From Chlamydomonas sphaeroides (Eukaryota; Chlorophyta; Chlorophyceae; Chlamydomonadales; Chlamydomonadaceae): 28,538 nt of DNA. Below, in pieces: positions 1 to 10,539 of the stretch; the stretch's first letter is position 1; every line of letters starts with the position of its first letter. A program made the position numbers and the translations under genes. The DNA is taken from positions 1-28,538 of the forward strand of contig BDDC01001078.1 of NCBI GenBank assembly GCA_001662425.1, read 5' to 3'. Under the pieces are notes generated by a model, which ran no database searches, was not told the DNA's origin, and saw only the letters and a program-made list of their open reading frames with translations.

Positions 1-2619
1 CCGCGCTGGGGGGCCAGAAGGCCAGCGGCGACGACCCGGGCGGCAGCTGCCCGGGCCGGGAGGCCGCCTCCACCTCGGCGCGGCACGTGTACAGCACGGC
101 CCATAGGCAGACGACCAGGTCGGAGATGGGGTTGGAGCCGTCCCATGGGGTCTCGCGCCACTCCCGGCGTAGCAATGGCTCCTCCCACAGCCGCAGCGCC
201 GCCCCCACCGCCTGCACGGCCCGCAAGTCCGTCAGCAGGACCTGCCGCCACGCCGCCACCAAGACTGGCCCGTCGGGCAAACCGGCGCCGCTGCTGCCGC
301 CGCTGTCGGGCCCAGCGGCGGCATGGTTGGCCAGGCCGGCGAGCCAGGGAGCCAGGGTTGAAAGGATGCAGAAGGTGAAGAATAGCATGACATGAGAAAA
401 TCTCGTGGCCGCGAGCGTGCTGGTGCTTGCGCCGAGGAAGCACAGGAAGCCGGGCAGGGGAGGCAGGCACTGGGCCGCTGCGAAAGAAAGTGTGGCGCCG
501 TACGCGGGGCGCGCAGCGAGCAGCCGCGCCGGATTGGTGCTCAGTTGTAGCGCGTGCGTGGTGACCCAGACGCTGGACTGGACCGGCGCAGTCGCTTCGC
601 AGATTGTGGCGTCGGCTGGCTGACGGCCGGAGGTTGACGCGCCCCCGCCGGCCCCGGCACTGGTCAGGGAGCGCGCCATGGCCGTCGTGTGCACCAGGGC
701 CTTGCGCAGCGACAGCACCAGCGACGCCACCTCCAGCGGCTGCCCGTACGCCAGCAGCAGCTGAAGGAAGGCGCCGGGGTGCTTCCAGCCCGAGCCTATG
801 CCAATAGTGCCCCTGAGCAACTCCTCCTGGAGCTGCGCCGGGTCTGGCTGTGCCGCCGGGCTGGGGCAGGCGCCCCCGGCGCGGCCCCGCGTGCCCCTGC
901 GCAGGATGCGCTCGAGGAAGGGCAGTAGGCCGGCGCGCAGGGCGGCGGCCGCCCAAGCAGGCGGCTGCTCCAGGGGCGCGTCTGCTCGGAGGAGTGGGTC
1001 AGGTAGAGGAGTGAAAGGGGCAAGACAGTCAGCGGTCAGGTGAGCCCAGGCACGAGTAAGGGCATCGTGCCATGTGGGTCGGGAGTTCCAATTTCATGTG
1101 GGTCAGGGTACATCACACACCGCAGGACAGGCAGCAGTCAGGCGGGCGCAGGCTTGGAAGGACAAAACAACAAGCAGTCAAGCGCATGTGCTCATGATGA
1201 GTCTAGGGTTGTCGCGTCGATACGCGCGGGGCTATGGCTGGTTTCAAGCTTTCAACGCGAGCTCACCTCCCGACGCCACTGCGCTGCGGAACGCTTCCGA
1301 CAGGCTCTGCGCCCTTGACGGCCATTCGAGGCCGCATAAGCCTCCCCAGTCATGAACCCCGTCGACATGCTGCCGTGCCATGGCCGCTGGCGCGTGCGCC
1401 GCCAGCGCCAGTGCCAGCTGCCACCGCTCGTTCGCGGCGCGGACCCACGCCGCCGGGGCCGCCGCGGCAAGCAGCTGCTTTGGCCTGAGCGCTGCGTCAA
1501 TGGCCTGTGGGTTGGCGCAGGTCCGCGCGCAGTGTGAATGGGGCACAAGCCACGTGGGTTGGCCTGCCGGCCCAGATTCCAGGGCGCCATGATGGCCACA
1601 ACAGGCGAGGGCGGGGACCCACGACGCGCTGCTTCCGTGGCTGCACGCACCTGGAAAGCCTCCAGCGCCACACTCCACACGCCCTCCTGGCGCAGCACGG
1701 CTGACGGCACGTCTATCGGCTGGGGCCCACCCGGCTGGACCCCGTGCTCCTGCGCCTGCCGTGCCTCATCCAGCCCCTGCCAGTACTCGGCCGCAGCCAG
1801 CGCCACCCTCGCCATGCGCAGCTCAAGCTCCAGAGCACCCCGCCGGCCCAGCGGTATTCTGGTGGCGTCCCCGGCGGCGCAGCGCTTCAAGCAGCCAGCA
1901 GCAAACTCGACCGCCCGGAAGGACAGCTGGGCAGGCTGGGGCCCAGGGCCGCCTCCACCACCAGCCGCTGCCGCGGGCCCCTCGACGACGAGGGGCTGTA
2001 GCATCTGTGGGGTCAAGGGCCGAGCGGAATGTATGGCAGAGTCCCGTGGACGAAGGAGGAATGGCACGCTGAGCCCGTGGGCGACACCTGGGATAGCCGC
2101 GGCTAAGCAAGGGACGAGCGCTGCGGAGAAGACAGGCTCCAAGGGTGACGCCGCACCTGCAGCATCTCCTGCGGCATACCGTAGCTGGGACCGCCGTCCG
2201 CAAGGCACAGCGCCGCCACGGCCGACGAGAGGATGAGGAGCTGATGCCGCGGCAGCTCGGGCCTGCCGCCTTGCATGCCCTGGCGTAAGGTCGACAGTAT
2301 GGGGGCCTGGCGACAGAGCGTCTGGAAAGTTCCCTTGCCTAACACCGCTGCCGCCAGCGCCTCCGCAGCCTGCTGGCCCGGCACCGCGTCTGCTGCAGGG
2401 GCACCACCGCCGCCGCCTCCGGGCGCTGGTTGCAGCGGCGAAAGCTTGCGGCCCGATGCTATCGGGGTTGCAGTCGTCTCGCAGGTCCTCCACAGCTGTT
2501 GCGATGCGCTGCAGGACTTGCTGCAGACCTGCTGACAGCTGGTCGCGTTCCTTTCTGTGCTCGCGGGAAAACTTTGGACGGAGGGCAGCTGTCACGTACC
2601 AGCGCGCGTACGTCAGCTG
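1..2619 (-). CDS. Multi-exon gene of unknown function, 3' part cut by window edge
   Basis: Exons read from the sequence (minus strand): about 2619 to 2400-2480 (end unresolved), roughly 2480..2180, 2120..1651, 1504..1267 and 981..1 (open to the edge, about 327 codons without a stop). Splice phases agree: 2180/2120 phase 1 (59-nt intron GTATGC..CCGCAG), 1651/1504 phase 0 (146 nt), 1267/981 phase 1 (285 nt). The last join gives SG-DAPLEQPPAWAAAALRAG, followed by LLPFLERILRR, a stretch resembling a large set of Chlamydomonas/Volvox hypothetical proteins (from memory, not searched). A hydrophobic segment lies near 345-425 (HVMLFFTFCILSTLAPWLAG), possibly membrane-spanning; another helical hydrophobic stretch spans the 2180/2120 junction. 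Between 2400 and 2480 the reading frame shifts by one; a weak intron (103 or 136 nt, donor GTCTGC) or an indel could explain it. An ATG-bearing first exon 3278..3240 with donor GTAAGC would join in phase 0 at 2619. Function is unknown. Confidence 0.7.
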
Positions 2620-4122
2620 CTGTTTGCAACGGCTGTGCACAGTGGCGGATGGAAAAGTAGTAATGCAGAGCTATGGCAGCACCTTATACTTCCTAAAGCT
2701 TATCGCGCACCATGCGACCGTGCTAAAACACCGTGTCGTTACGTGTCGTTCCCCAGCCCTGCCCCTGGGTGGGACACCGCTCGCTATGACGAACACACGG
2801 CATCTCGTCGTACGGCGTGGTCGGCGCCTGCACGGGCCAGGAGCTGGGACAGAAATTGAGGGCAGGATGTCAGGAGAATGCAGTGTACAGGCAGGGGCCT
2901 GGAGACACAGCAGGGTCACGTGAGGAGACACAGGGTGCCGTGTGCATTGTGGCACGCACGTGGCGTCAAGAATGCGGTAGGGGGAGAACGGAAGGGGCTG
3001 GATGGGGGAGGGCTGTGTGCCAGCATGCCGCCCCATCCACGCCAAGTGGATGGCAGTACGCTGAATTGCAACGGGAGCACTCGCCCGTGAGCCGGCAGAT
3101 TGTCGCGTTGCGCGTACGTGTTGAGGGAACGAAGCAAGAGGAGGAGGCGGGAGGAGGAACGCCATGGCCGCATAGGTAACAGACGACGGCATGGGCAACA
3201 GACGGCGTAGCTTGTCCTTAGCCAGAGCCCAAAGCTTACCCAGTGTGCGGGCGAACAGAATGCGGGCGAACGAAGCATGTTCACCGGCGGATGCAAGTAT
3301 GACTGTTTCGCTCAACGACTAGTCGTCACGCCATGCCTGACATCTCCCCTGCCTGACATTGCCCATCCTAGCCTTTACAAGCCTGTTGTATGTGTGAAGC
3401 CTGCTGGGACTGCCTGTGTGAAGCTCGGAACTGCACATCGGCTTCGTCCTAACCGCCGTTCGTAGCGGCGGCGATCGCTGAGTCACAGGTGGTTGGATAG
3501 GGAGCTGAAAGTAGAATGTTTGACTCTGCACTACGGTGGGGCGCTCCGTTGATCACCGAACGAGAACGTTAGAACTTACGCTTTTGTCACGGCTGCTGAT
3601 TCGACCGACCATGAATATATTGCTGCATGAGCTTGCAACTGCGTGTTCATTTTTCGTTGTGCAAACACGATGAGCAGCACGGCGCGGGCTCTGCGGGTTT
3701 CGCGCCAACATCCCTAACAGCCCCAGGCAGCCCGCCCCAAGGCCAGGATTGGCCCAGTCCTGAGTAGTCCTTACGCAAGCACCAGCTATAACAACATTAC
3801 AACAACCATACGCTGCTTCTCCTAAATGCATGCTTGCATGTAAATCCCGTTCGCCAGCAGACTCGCCAGACACAGCACACTCGAGCGAGCTACCCAGCGT
3901 TGCAGCGCTGCTGCACTCAGTCTGCGGAACAATTTTCAAGCTACAGGGTTTGCTTGGGCCGACATAACAGGAAGGTGGGAAGCCTCCGCCGCTGCACTGA
4001 CACAACACTACTAGTCGTTTTGCACCTCCGCCCCTGCTACATGCCCTCGTAACCCTGTGCATTTAAAATGTTGTATATGAAAGCCCTGGTAAACGGGGTA
4101 GTGGACTCGGGCGGGCGTTGGC
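2620..4122. other. Divergent upstream region, no confident gene
   Basis: This stretch lies between the minus-strand left-end gene and plus-strand P1. Open frames here are short or lack ATG starts, and none shows a recognisable domain. It probably holds the first intron/5' end of the left-end gene and the promoter of P1. A TATA-like TTTAAAAT lies at about 4061-4068 in an otherwise GC-rich setting, roughly 60 bp before a candidate splice donor for P1. Confidence 0.4.
3240..3278 (-). other. Candidate first coding exon of the left-end gene
   Basis: This is an ATG followed by 13 codons (MLRSPAFCSPAHW), ending at a strong GTAAGC donor in phase 0. An acceptor after GCAAACAG at 2620 opens a phase-0 frame (QLTYARWYVT...) that has no ATG of its own and meets an upstream stop, so a 5' exon is required. 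The implied intron is 620 nt. The match of phase and of a good donor is the only support; other upstream exons are possible. Confidence 0.3.
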
Positions 4123-4300
4123 GTGAGTACTTACTTCTCGCGGCGCGGCCAAGCCACATGCGCCAACGCCCGCATTATGCAAGATATCTTGCGTCTCTTG
4201 TGGATGGCGATCGCACGTACGTAACCTGCACAGAGGTCATACGAGTTTACAAGGGCTCCGTTGTGACGTTCAGCCTGCCTGCCTGCCTCCACCATTGCAG
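4123..4300 (+). other. Candidate 5' UTR intron of P1
   Basis: A near-consensus donor GTGAGTACTT begins at 4123. A pyrimidine-rich tract ending in CCATTGCAG runs up to 4300. Length is 178 nt, ordinary for volvocine introns. A short ATG frame at 4068 upstream would not continue into the P1 frame through this join, so the intron would lie in the 5' UTR and the 4068 ATG would be an upstream ORF. Confidence 0.4.
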
Positions 4301-4486
4301 CTGAACGCTGGCCAACTGAAGCCAGGATCGCGTGGAAGGCCAGCAACGCTGTCAGGGCACAGCTGGGCCCGGGCTGGCATATACATCATCAGCAGCCATC
4401 TACTAGTAATGCCGCTGGCGGTCCACCGAAGCTGTCAGACAGAGAAGTCAACCGACTGCACCCCGGACACAGCAAATAATCAAGAC

Positions 4487-5811
4487 ATGCCTTCCTATGG
4501 ACGTTTCAGCAGCGTTGACTGGGCGCGCGCTCACGCGGTTCCCACAGCAACCGACAGCAGGCGTGCTCATCGAATCTCCGCGGGGCTGTCAAGCACGCGC
4601 GCAGCGTCCAGCGCCTGCGGCTCACTGCTTAGGATGCGCGAGCAAGCGTCGGTGCTCACCGACGTATGGGACGGCGACAGCAGCGACAGCGACCGCAGCG
4701 TCAGCGGCGTGTGCTTTGCCAGGGAGAGCAGGTTCAGCTCTGCTGTCCGCCGGCGGCCAGCATTCCCGCTCCGCCCTGCCACGGCGCCGCCGCCGGTGCC
4801 GTCGCCTGCATCCCACGCGGCGGCGCCCTTGCCGCATCCCACGCTTGACCCGCATCTCGACGCCAGCTGCTGCGGACACAGCCACCAGCTGGGCGGCGTA
4901 GCGTCCCTCCCCATCGGCGCACAGCTGATGAGCCTCGGCAGCTTAAGCGACGGCAACGACGACGACGACGGCCTGCTGGCTAGTGGCGGCGGTGAAACCG
5001 GCGCCGCCAACGACAACAACAACCCGCCGTCATTCCACCGCCACGGCGCCGCCGCAGCCGGCGGCTGCGGCTACAGGCCCCGCCGCCAGCGATGCTGCCA
5101 GAGTGGGTACCACGTCGACGGCGCTGCCGTTGCCGCGCTTGAGATTTGCGCCGCCGCTGACGTCGCTCGCGTTGATAACCGGCCAGCCCGTTGGAGGACC
5201 TGCCGCTTAGCTCAACAGCAGGTCGGCAGAGCCGCCATCGCCTCCAATCATGGCGCCGCCGCTGCCGCCGCCGCCACCGCCGCCGCTGCATCCGACCCGT
5301 CAGCAGCCCTCCACCGTGCCGCCGGCGCCGGCGGCCGCCGGGCACACCGCCGCCAGCGTCCCTGCCAGCACGGCTACCAGGTCGACGGCGCCGCCGCCGG
5401 AGCGTTCGACAGCAGCGGCGGCGCCGCCGCTGCCGCCAGCGACACCTGGGCGGCCTGGTCGTCAGCGGCGGGCCTGGTGCCTGACGCCAGGCGCCCCGCT
5501 CGCGGCTCTGTCGGCGCGGCGGGCGACGGCGGCCGGCAGCAGCCCCGCTGGGCCAGCATGTCGGTGCCGCTGGCGCCAGCGCCGGCTCGCGGAGACGGCC
5601 TGCTGCAGCGCGCTGCCACCTCGCACGATGAGATGCAGGCCCAGGCGGCCCCAGAGCCGGAGTCGGCAATAATGGGTGCCCTGATGCGCGCGGCCTTTGG
5701 CTCGCGCGACAGCTACCCATTCGCGGCCGCGTGCGATGGCGACGGCGACGACGGCTGCGAGGAGACTGTCCTGCAGCTTATTATCTGCGGCAACGGGCCT
5801 TGGATGACGCA

Positions 5812-5842
<31 letters not shown>

Positions 5843-5980
5843 TCGCCGCTGCCGTTTGCGCCACGAGAGGAGCAGCAGCAGCAGCAGAGGGAGCAGCAGC
5901 ATCAGCAGGGCCCGCAACCACGCTACCAGGCCTGGCACTTGCTGCAGCAGTGCTTTGGCAGGCGGCGCTGGAATGCATGA
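4487..5980 (+). CDS. P1: CFGR-tail low-complexity family protein, member 1
   Basis: 497-aa protein, family not recognised; no catalytic motif and no obvious signal peptide. It is Ala/Gly/Ser-rich. The start at 4487 is chosen because it aligns without gaps to P2: M1, V10, W12, P19, R29, S31, S35 and SAC42-44 fall at identical positions. An in-frame ATG at 4409 is an alternative. Blocks in order: SSAC 41-44; RMxExAS...DxW 49-61; SSDSDRSVSG 65-74; SLGSLSDG 149-156 followed by DDDD; repeat unit RRQRCCQSGYHVDGAA 199-214; second copy RRQRPCQHGYQVDGAA 288-303; WAAW 321-324; ALMRAAF 398-404; CDGD 416-419; poly-Gln 442-452; tail LLQQCFGR 485-492 followed by RRWNA. The long antisense frame across it is a GC-driven shadow, because only this frame matches the paralogues. 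The poly-Gln tract is absent from P2-P4. Confidence 0.82.
5810..5842 (+). repeat. CAG/CAA tract encoding 11 glutamines
   Basis: Eleven consecutive Gln codons lie inside P1 just before its C-terminal tail, followed by a second Gln-rich stretch (about 5870-5912). This is a coding trinucleotide repeat likely to be length-polymorphic. The other three family members lack it. Confidence 0.9.
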
Positions 5981-7969
5981 GGCGCTAGCGGCAGCCGGCG
6001 GGGCCGGGGGAGCCGGGGGCCGCCGCGGCGATGTATGTATAGGGCGGGGATTTATGTATCTGTTTGGCGGCCAGGGGTGCATACGAATTTGTACTCATGG
6101 CATGCATGCAGGCGCGACGCCGCGCGGCGTCATGCGGTGGTGTGGTGTGGTGTGGTGTGATGTGGTGTGATGTGGTGTCGTGTGGTGTGGCGGCGCGGTG
6201 CGGTGCGGTGCGGTGTATGCGGCCTACCCCGCATGTATGAGCGCATGAGGGTGTGAGGTTGGGGCAGCAGGGACAGAGCGCATCCCTGGTTAGTTTGTCG
6301 AATGCGCACAGCGTCGTCACTTCCTAAGTTGTTTGCCTGGAACGCGCATCGACACATAAGACATTTCTAGCTCTAGCGGGACGGAGTAGTATCTGACTTG
6401 CTTGTTGTGCTGCCACGTACGTGCCAGCTGGCGGCTTCCTACCACCATGCATGTAGCGAGGCGAGCGAGGCGCGGTGCAGGTGCAGCAGGTGCAGGCATG
6501 CGAGCTTGATTGGCGGAGCAGCAGGCACCCCATGCTCCTGCATGCTGCGGTGCCGCGGTGGCCATGCGCAGGGCCGGCCGCTGGACGAGCGCGAAGGCTT
6601 GCCGCCCATACATCGTTGCCGTGCTTGTTGAACGCTGCAGTCGGCGCGTGCTGCAGATCTGCTCTGGAGTTCGTGCATCAGGATCTATCACCAGAAAGGC
6701 CATCCAGGGCTACCTGCGGCCAGAGCCGGGGCCAGTAGCAGAGCGGTGCGCGCGCTTGCGGCGGCGCACCTAGGTTCTTGACTTCGTCTGTTTTGTTTAC
6801 TGGGCGTCTTAGGTTTCTGTCTGTACATCTGCTGGTCTGCTTTGCGGCCCCATATGTCCGGCAAGCAGCTGGGAGGGGGCGTACGTGCAAGCCAGCAGGC
6901 AGGCCCGGCCTGGCTGATGCGTCAGCAGCACTCGGGCTGCGCTGCGGCGGCGGGAATACCAAATCCGACGGCGGTATCCTAGCCTAGCTGGCGAGTGGCT
7001 CTGTTTGTATCCTTTCTAGCTCATTGACAACAATCCGAATTCATGCGTCGCACGGCCAGCGGCCTACGGCCACGACACCGTGCACGTCGGCGGCAGCAGC
7101 AGGCGGTTGGCGCCAGCATGGGATGCAGGCGCTGCAGACGGTGCCGTCGTGCCGCTTTGGTGTGTCTTGTGTGTGTGGGGGGGCGCGTCTTAGTTTGCCT
7201 GTGTTGGACGATCGAGCCAGCCGCCATGCATGCATGCCCGCTTGGCGGCCACTCGTGCATGCATTGCGTTGGCCGCCGTTTGTGCGTGTTTGTGCCAAGC
7301 AACTGACGGGATTGCATCCGCGGCGGCCGGCACATGCGTTCGTGCTGCAGCGGTGCCTACGTACCTCCGTGGCGGGCTGCTGGGGGACACTTTGCAGCAT
7401 GCATATACAGGCGGCGCCTGCACCTGAGATTGAAGCGCCGTCGTGCGCTGCGCTGTTGGCGTGTACGGCGAGCATGGGCGCGCGCCCGACCAACAACGCA
7501 TGGCGTGGCGCGGACGAGGCTGCGCAATGCGTGCATGGCTTTTCGCCGCAGAACGAAAGACCTCTGCTTATTGGGCTGCTTGCTGCTGAGGTGGGAAGCC
7601 CACGCCAGCAGGCGCCGGGCAGGCCGCTTGCGTGCAGCGGCGTACGTTGCGCCGGGAGCGAGGAAGGAGCGGGGTAGTATAGTTCCGCGTATGTAGCTCT
7701 GTTCGTGGTGCACTTTGGGCGGCGCTGACGTGACTGGGAGGCAACCTTCAGGCAGCAGGGCGGTACTCCCAAGCCTGCCTGCTGGTGAGACCCGAGGCGG
7801 TCTCGCTCCGCCCGCACGCATCGCACCGTCACGAGTATTACCATGCGCTGTTGTTGCTCATCCTTAAACGTACGAGCGAGCAGCACGGCGGGCGCTGCGC
7901 TCGCCTCCGGCGCCGGCTGCAGGCCGGGGTGGGTTGATCAGAGTGGCACGGCGTCCATCGAACCACATC
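5981..7969 (+). other. Long 3' flank of P1, probable 3' UTR
   Basis: There is no convincing gene in this 2-kb stretch. The plus strand is visibly G/T-rich (for example the GTGTCTTGTGTGTGTGGGGG region near 7170), as expected for a transcribed 3' UTR of a plus-strand gene. TGCATG/GCATGC words recur (near 6102, 6446, 6540, 7225, 7255 and 7397). The first TGTAA, the usual chlamydomonad polyadenylation word, does not occur until 7970. Confidence 0.4.
6136..6218 (+). repeat. GGTGT / GGTGC pentanucleotide microsatellite
   Basis: Imperfect tandem GGTGT units, some changed to GATGT, give way to GGTGC units at the right end. It lies about 150 bp after the P1 stop codon, in its probable 3' UTR. Confidence 0.9.
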
Positions 7970-7974
7970 TGTAA
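7970..7974 (+). terminator. Candidate polyadenylation signal TGTAA for P1
   Basis: This is the first TGTAA on the plus strand after the P1 stop codon, 1.99 kb downstream. TGTAA is the known chlamydomonad poly(A) signal. The distance is long, so the assignment is tentative. Confidence 0.25.
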
Positions 7975-9059
7975 GGGCGCCGAATCTATCTGCGGCCAGC
8001 GGGCCGGCCGGCGTCCTGTGACCCACAACTCCTGTCACTTTACTTGAAATAGCCCGGTCTCCTTTACGCCGCCGGCACGCAAGGGCGGTGCCGTCAGGTG
8101 GCGCGTGCACAGCTCGCTGCTGGCTGGTGGCCATGGAATCAAAGCAGGGGCCGATGTGGTGCTGCCCAGCAGGCAGTAGGTAACAGCAGGGCCAGGGCGC
8201 CGCCGGAGCCGCGGCGGCTGCTGGCGGCCGGCGTGCGTCCACGCACCTGCGACCCAGCGCCTGCAGCTCCTTGCTTGTGCTTTCGCTCCTTGCACACTGC
8301 TAGCTGGCTTCGTCACTGTGCATCCAGACGGCGGGGTGCCATATCAGCAGCAGCATCAGTCAAGGCATCGATCGCCGCCTGCCTGTCGCCCTGCTTGCAC
8401 CAGGCCAGCAGGCCGCACCCGTGCCGGTGTTCCGAAATTATAGCTAGGTACCATATAGTAGGCACGACCCGCGCGGCATGCCCGTGTGTTCATAATAATC
8501 AACATATACCCGACACGCGACGCCCTGGGGGATTGGCTTGTTAGCCGTGCGACAGGGCAGGCAGGGATCGATGCGGCCGAGAGCGGTGCACCAGTGCGGG
8601 AGCGAAGCCCAAACGCCACCATAAGCAGGTTCGACATCCCGGCCCGTCCCAACCCGCATACGGATATGTGAAGACGTCTGTAGATGTTGTCGGTGTAGAA
8701 GGCAGGCCGCAGCACCCGCCGACGTGCGCGCACACTCTCGGCTAACGAGTGATCGCGCAACGCAACACGGCCCCAGCACAGCACGCCCGGTTCGCGACGT
8801 GACGCAAACGTACCTACGCAAGGAGGCAGTAGCACCGACAGGGGCAGGGCAGGCAGCACAAGCGTTAGTAAGAGCAAGGAGAAAGTGCCAGGACAAGGAG
8901 CAAGCAGGGCACGCGCTATGGCTATAGTTCTCACTGCTGCCCCAATGTTCGTGACTCTTCCTGTTACACTGCAGCCAGCAGGCACTGCAGACTGCTGCCG
9001 CACCCAGCGGCAGGAATGACAGGCCTGGGTGAGCGGGCCACAGAGACACAGCGACGGCG
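7975..9059. other. Intergenic, nothing recognised
   Basis: Open frames on both strands overlap without domain-like composition or consistent splice sites. No repeat or RNA gene was recognised. Confidence 0.4.
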
Positions 9060-9275
9060 GCAGCAGCGGAGGCGTGCATAAAGATATGCGGTCCTGCCGT
9101 GGAGGCAGTTCGGGCGGCTAGGTCCGGCCCATGGGGTGAGGGCACGGAGGTCGGTGTGCCCGAGACCCCTCAAATAGTCCCAGCTATGACCGCATAATGA
9201 CCGACGGTGTGCATCTGGTCTGGGTGGCCTCTTTTGGGGGCAAGCCATGCACCTATGCGCAGCTGGTACAGGTTT
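9060..9275 (-). repeat. Dispersed repeat, left copy (inverted relative to 15661-15891)
   Basis: Read on the minus strand from 9275, this matches 15661-15891. The central roughly 150 nt (starting CTTGCCCCCAAAAGAGGCC) differs at only about four positions by eye; similarity fades in the GCC-rich end. High identity in noncoding DNA points to a recently moved element or a recent segmental copy. No terminal inverted repeat or coding capacity was recognised. Confidence 0.85.
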
Positions 9276-10363
9276 GGTGAGCAGGCAAGAGAGAGTTCGA
9301 GAGCAAGAGTGTCTGTGCCCCTAGTCGAGCTGAATGGGGTAGGGTGCGCGAGCTGCGCCTCACCCGCCGCGGGCCGACCGCCGCCGGTAGGTAGGGGTGG
9401 TGGTCGGCAGCGGCTGGTCATGAGTCATCGTCAAGGGATGTCGCAAAGGTAGGGCCCGGCAGCCAAGGCCACGAAGGAGGCAGGGCCCCCTCCCAGCCGC
9501 TGGGACTGCGCCACGGACTCGGGGGTCTCGGGCCTTCACCATCACGATGCTGCTTTTAGCATGATGTCGAGGGGCGTCAAGAGGCCCTGGTGCGACTTGT
9601 TGATGCGTCGTAGCCAGATTGCCTGGTCGTCGTGGGGTCGGGGGGTCGGGGTCGGTCGGTGGCGCGCTCGCAGTTGCTTCAGGCAGGAGACTTCCCCAGG
9701 CTCGAGGGAACAGCACCGAGTGTGCCAAGCCTCAACCCGGGCGAGCAAGCAGTCAACGGGTTAATATGACAATTCTCAGCTCGCATTGGCTGTGAAGAGA
9801 TGGCCGAATTGTGGGACTGTGTGGGATGGGGCGCGGTCAGGAGTCCACTCTGGTCCGTTCTGCCACCTTTCGGTGGAGCTGCAAGCCGCCTTGACTTCAG
9901 GCTCACACGTTCTAGTACAGTGGGCTGATTGCCCAGAATATGGTTCCCATGGCAAGGGTCTTGGCGGGCCATTGCACCTTGGCGCTTGGCTATTGCCAGA
10001 GCAGTACACACAGACATCCGATTCCCTTTCCAGCGGTGTTCCTAACACTTGAGGTTCCAGGGCAGGAACCGCAAGGTTCTATGTTCTTCTCTGGTGGATT
10101 CCAATCCCACCAGGACAGGGCTAGCAGTATGTCTTGGGGCATGGATACACTGCTAGGTCTGAGCAGTCTGGGGGCCTGCACAATTCCAATGAAGCTATGG
10201 GCCCATGGCCACCGTCAAGGGGGTGCGGGATTCCCCCCCTGTGCAGCCCATCACTGTGATTACAAATGGGATAGCCAAGGAGGGTGGAGAGGAATAACCC
10301 ATCCAAGTCGAATATCCGGGGGACAGCGCATCACAACCCTTGAGGGCACTACCTCCTTAAATT
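9276..10363 (+). other. Lower-GC intergenic block, possible retroelement body
   Basis: From about 9760 to 10363 base composition becomes more balanced than in the surroundings. The block contains GGTGGATTCCAATCCCACC at about 10093, which forms a small hairpin and loosely resembles a Pol III B box. It ends at a hairpin and an (ATT)n tract. This layout suits the 3' part of a LINE or a SINE, but no reverse transcriptase was found. No gene was supported. Confidence 0.3.
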
Positions 10364-10384
10364 ACGCTAGTCTTAGACTAGTGT
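10364..10384. repeat. Hairpin just before the (ATT)n tract
   Basis: Ten-base arms ACGCTAGTCT and AGACTAGTGT surround a single T; one arm position mismatches. The (ATT)n tract follows five bases later. Confidence 0.7.
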
Positions 10385-10388
10385 ACCA

Positions 10389-10426
10389 ATTATAATTATT
10401 ATAATTATTACTATTATTATTATTAC

Positions 10427-10461
<35 letters not shown>

Positions 10462-10468
10462 TATTATA

Positions 10469-10538
<70 letters not shown>
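10389..10538 (+). repeat. (ATT)n microsatellite, about 150 bp
   Basis: A nearly pure ATT run with a few ACT and ATAATT interruptions, mostly near its left end. It is extremely AT-rich within a GC-rich locus. The flank after it (ACACACAGACATTTGAATCC) resembles ACACACAGACATCCGATTCC at about 10005. Confidence 0.95.

Positions 10539-10539
<1 letters not shown>

Noticed and set aside
1538..2236. 232-codon plus-strand frame opposite the left-end gene
   Set aside because: The minus strand there has phase-consistent exons and intron signals; the plus frame is Pro/Ala/Arg noise.
4068..4304. Small ORF upstream of P1 as its first coding exon
   Set aside because: Joining it through the 4123-4300 intron leads into a different frame that stops at about 4480.
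4980..5720. 246-codon minus-strand frame opposite P1
   Set aside because: Arg-rich antisense shadow with no conserved block.
5945..5962. Amidated neuropeptide-like precursor reading of the CFGR tails
   Set aside because: No signal peptide is visible in any member and there is no repeated cleavable peptide; kept only as a remote alternative.
10093..10111. tRNA gene or true Pol III B box
   Set aside because: GATTCCAATCC only loosely matches the B box, no A box was found at proper spacing and no cloverleaf forms.
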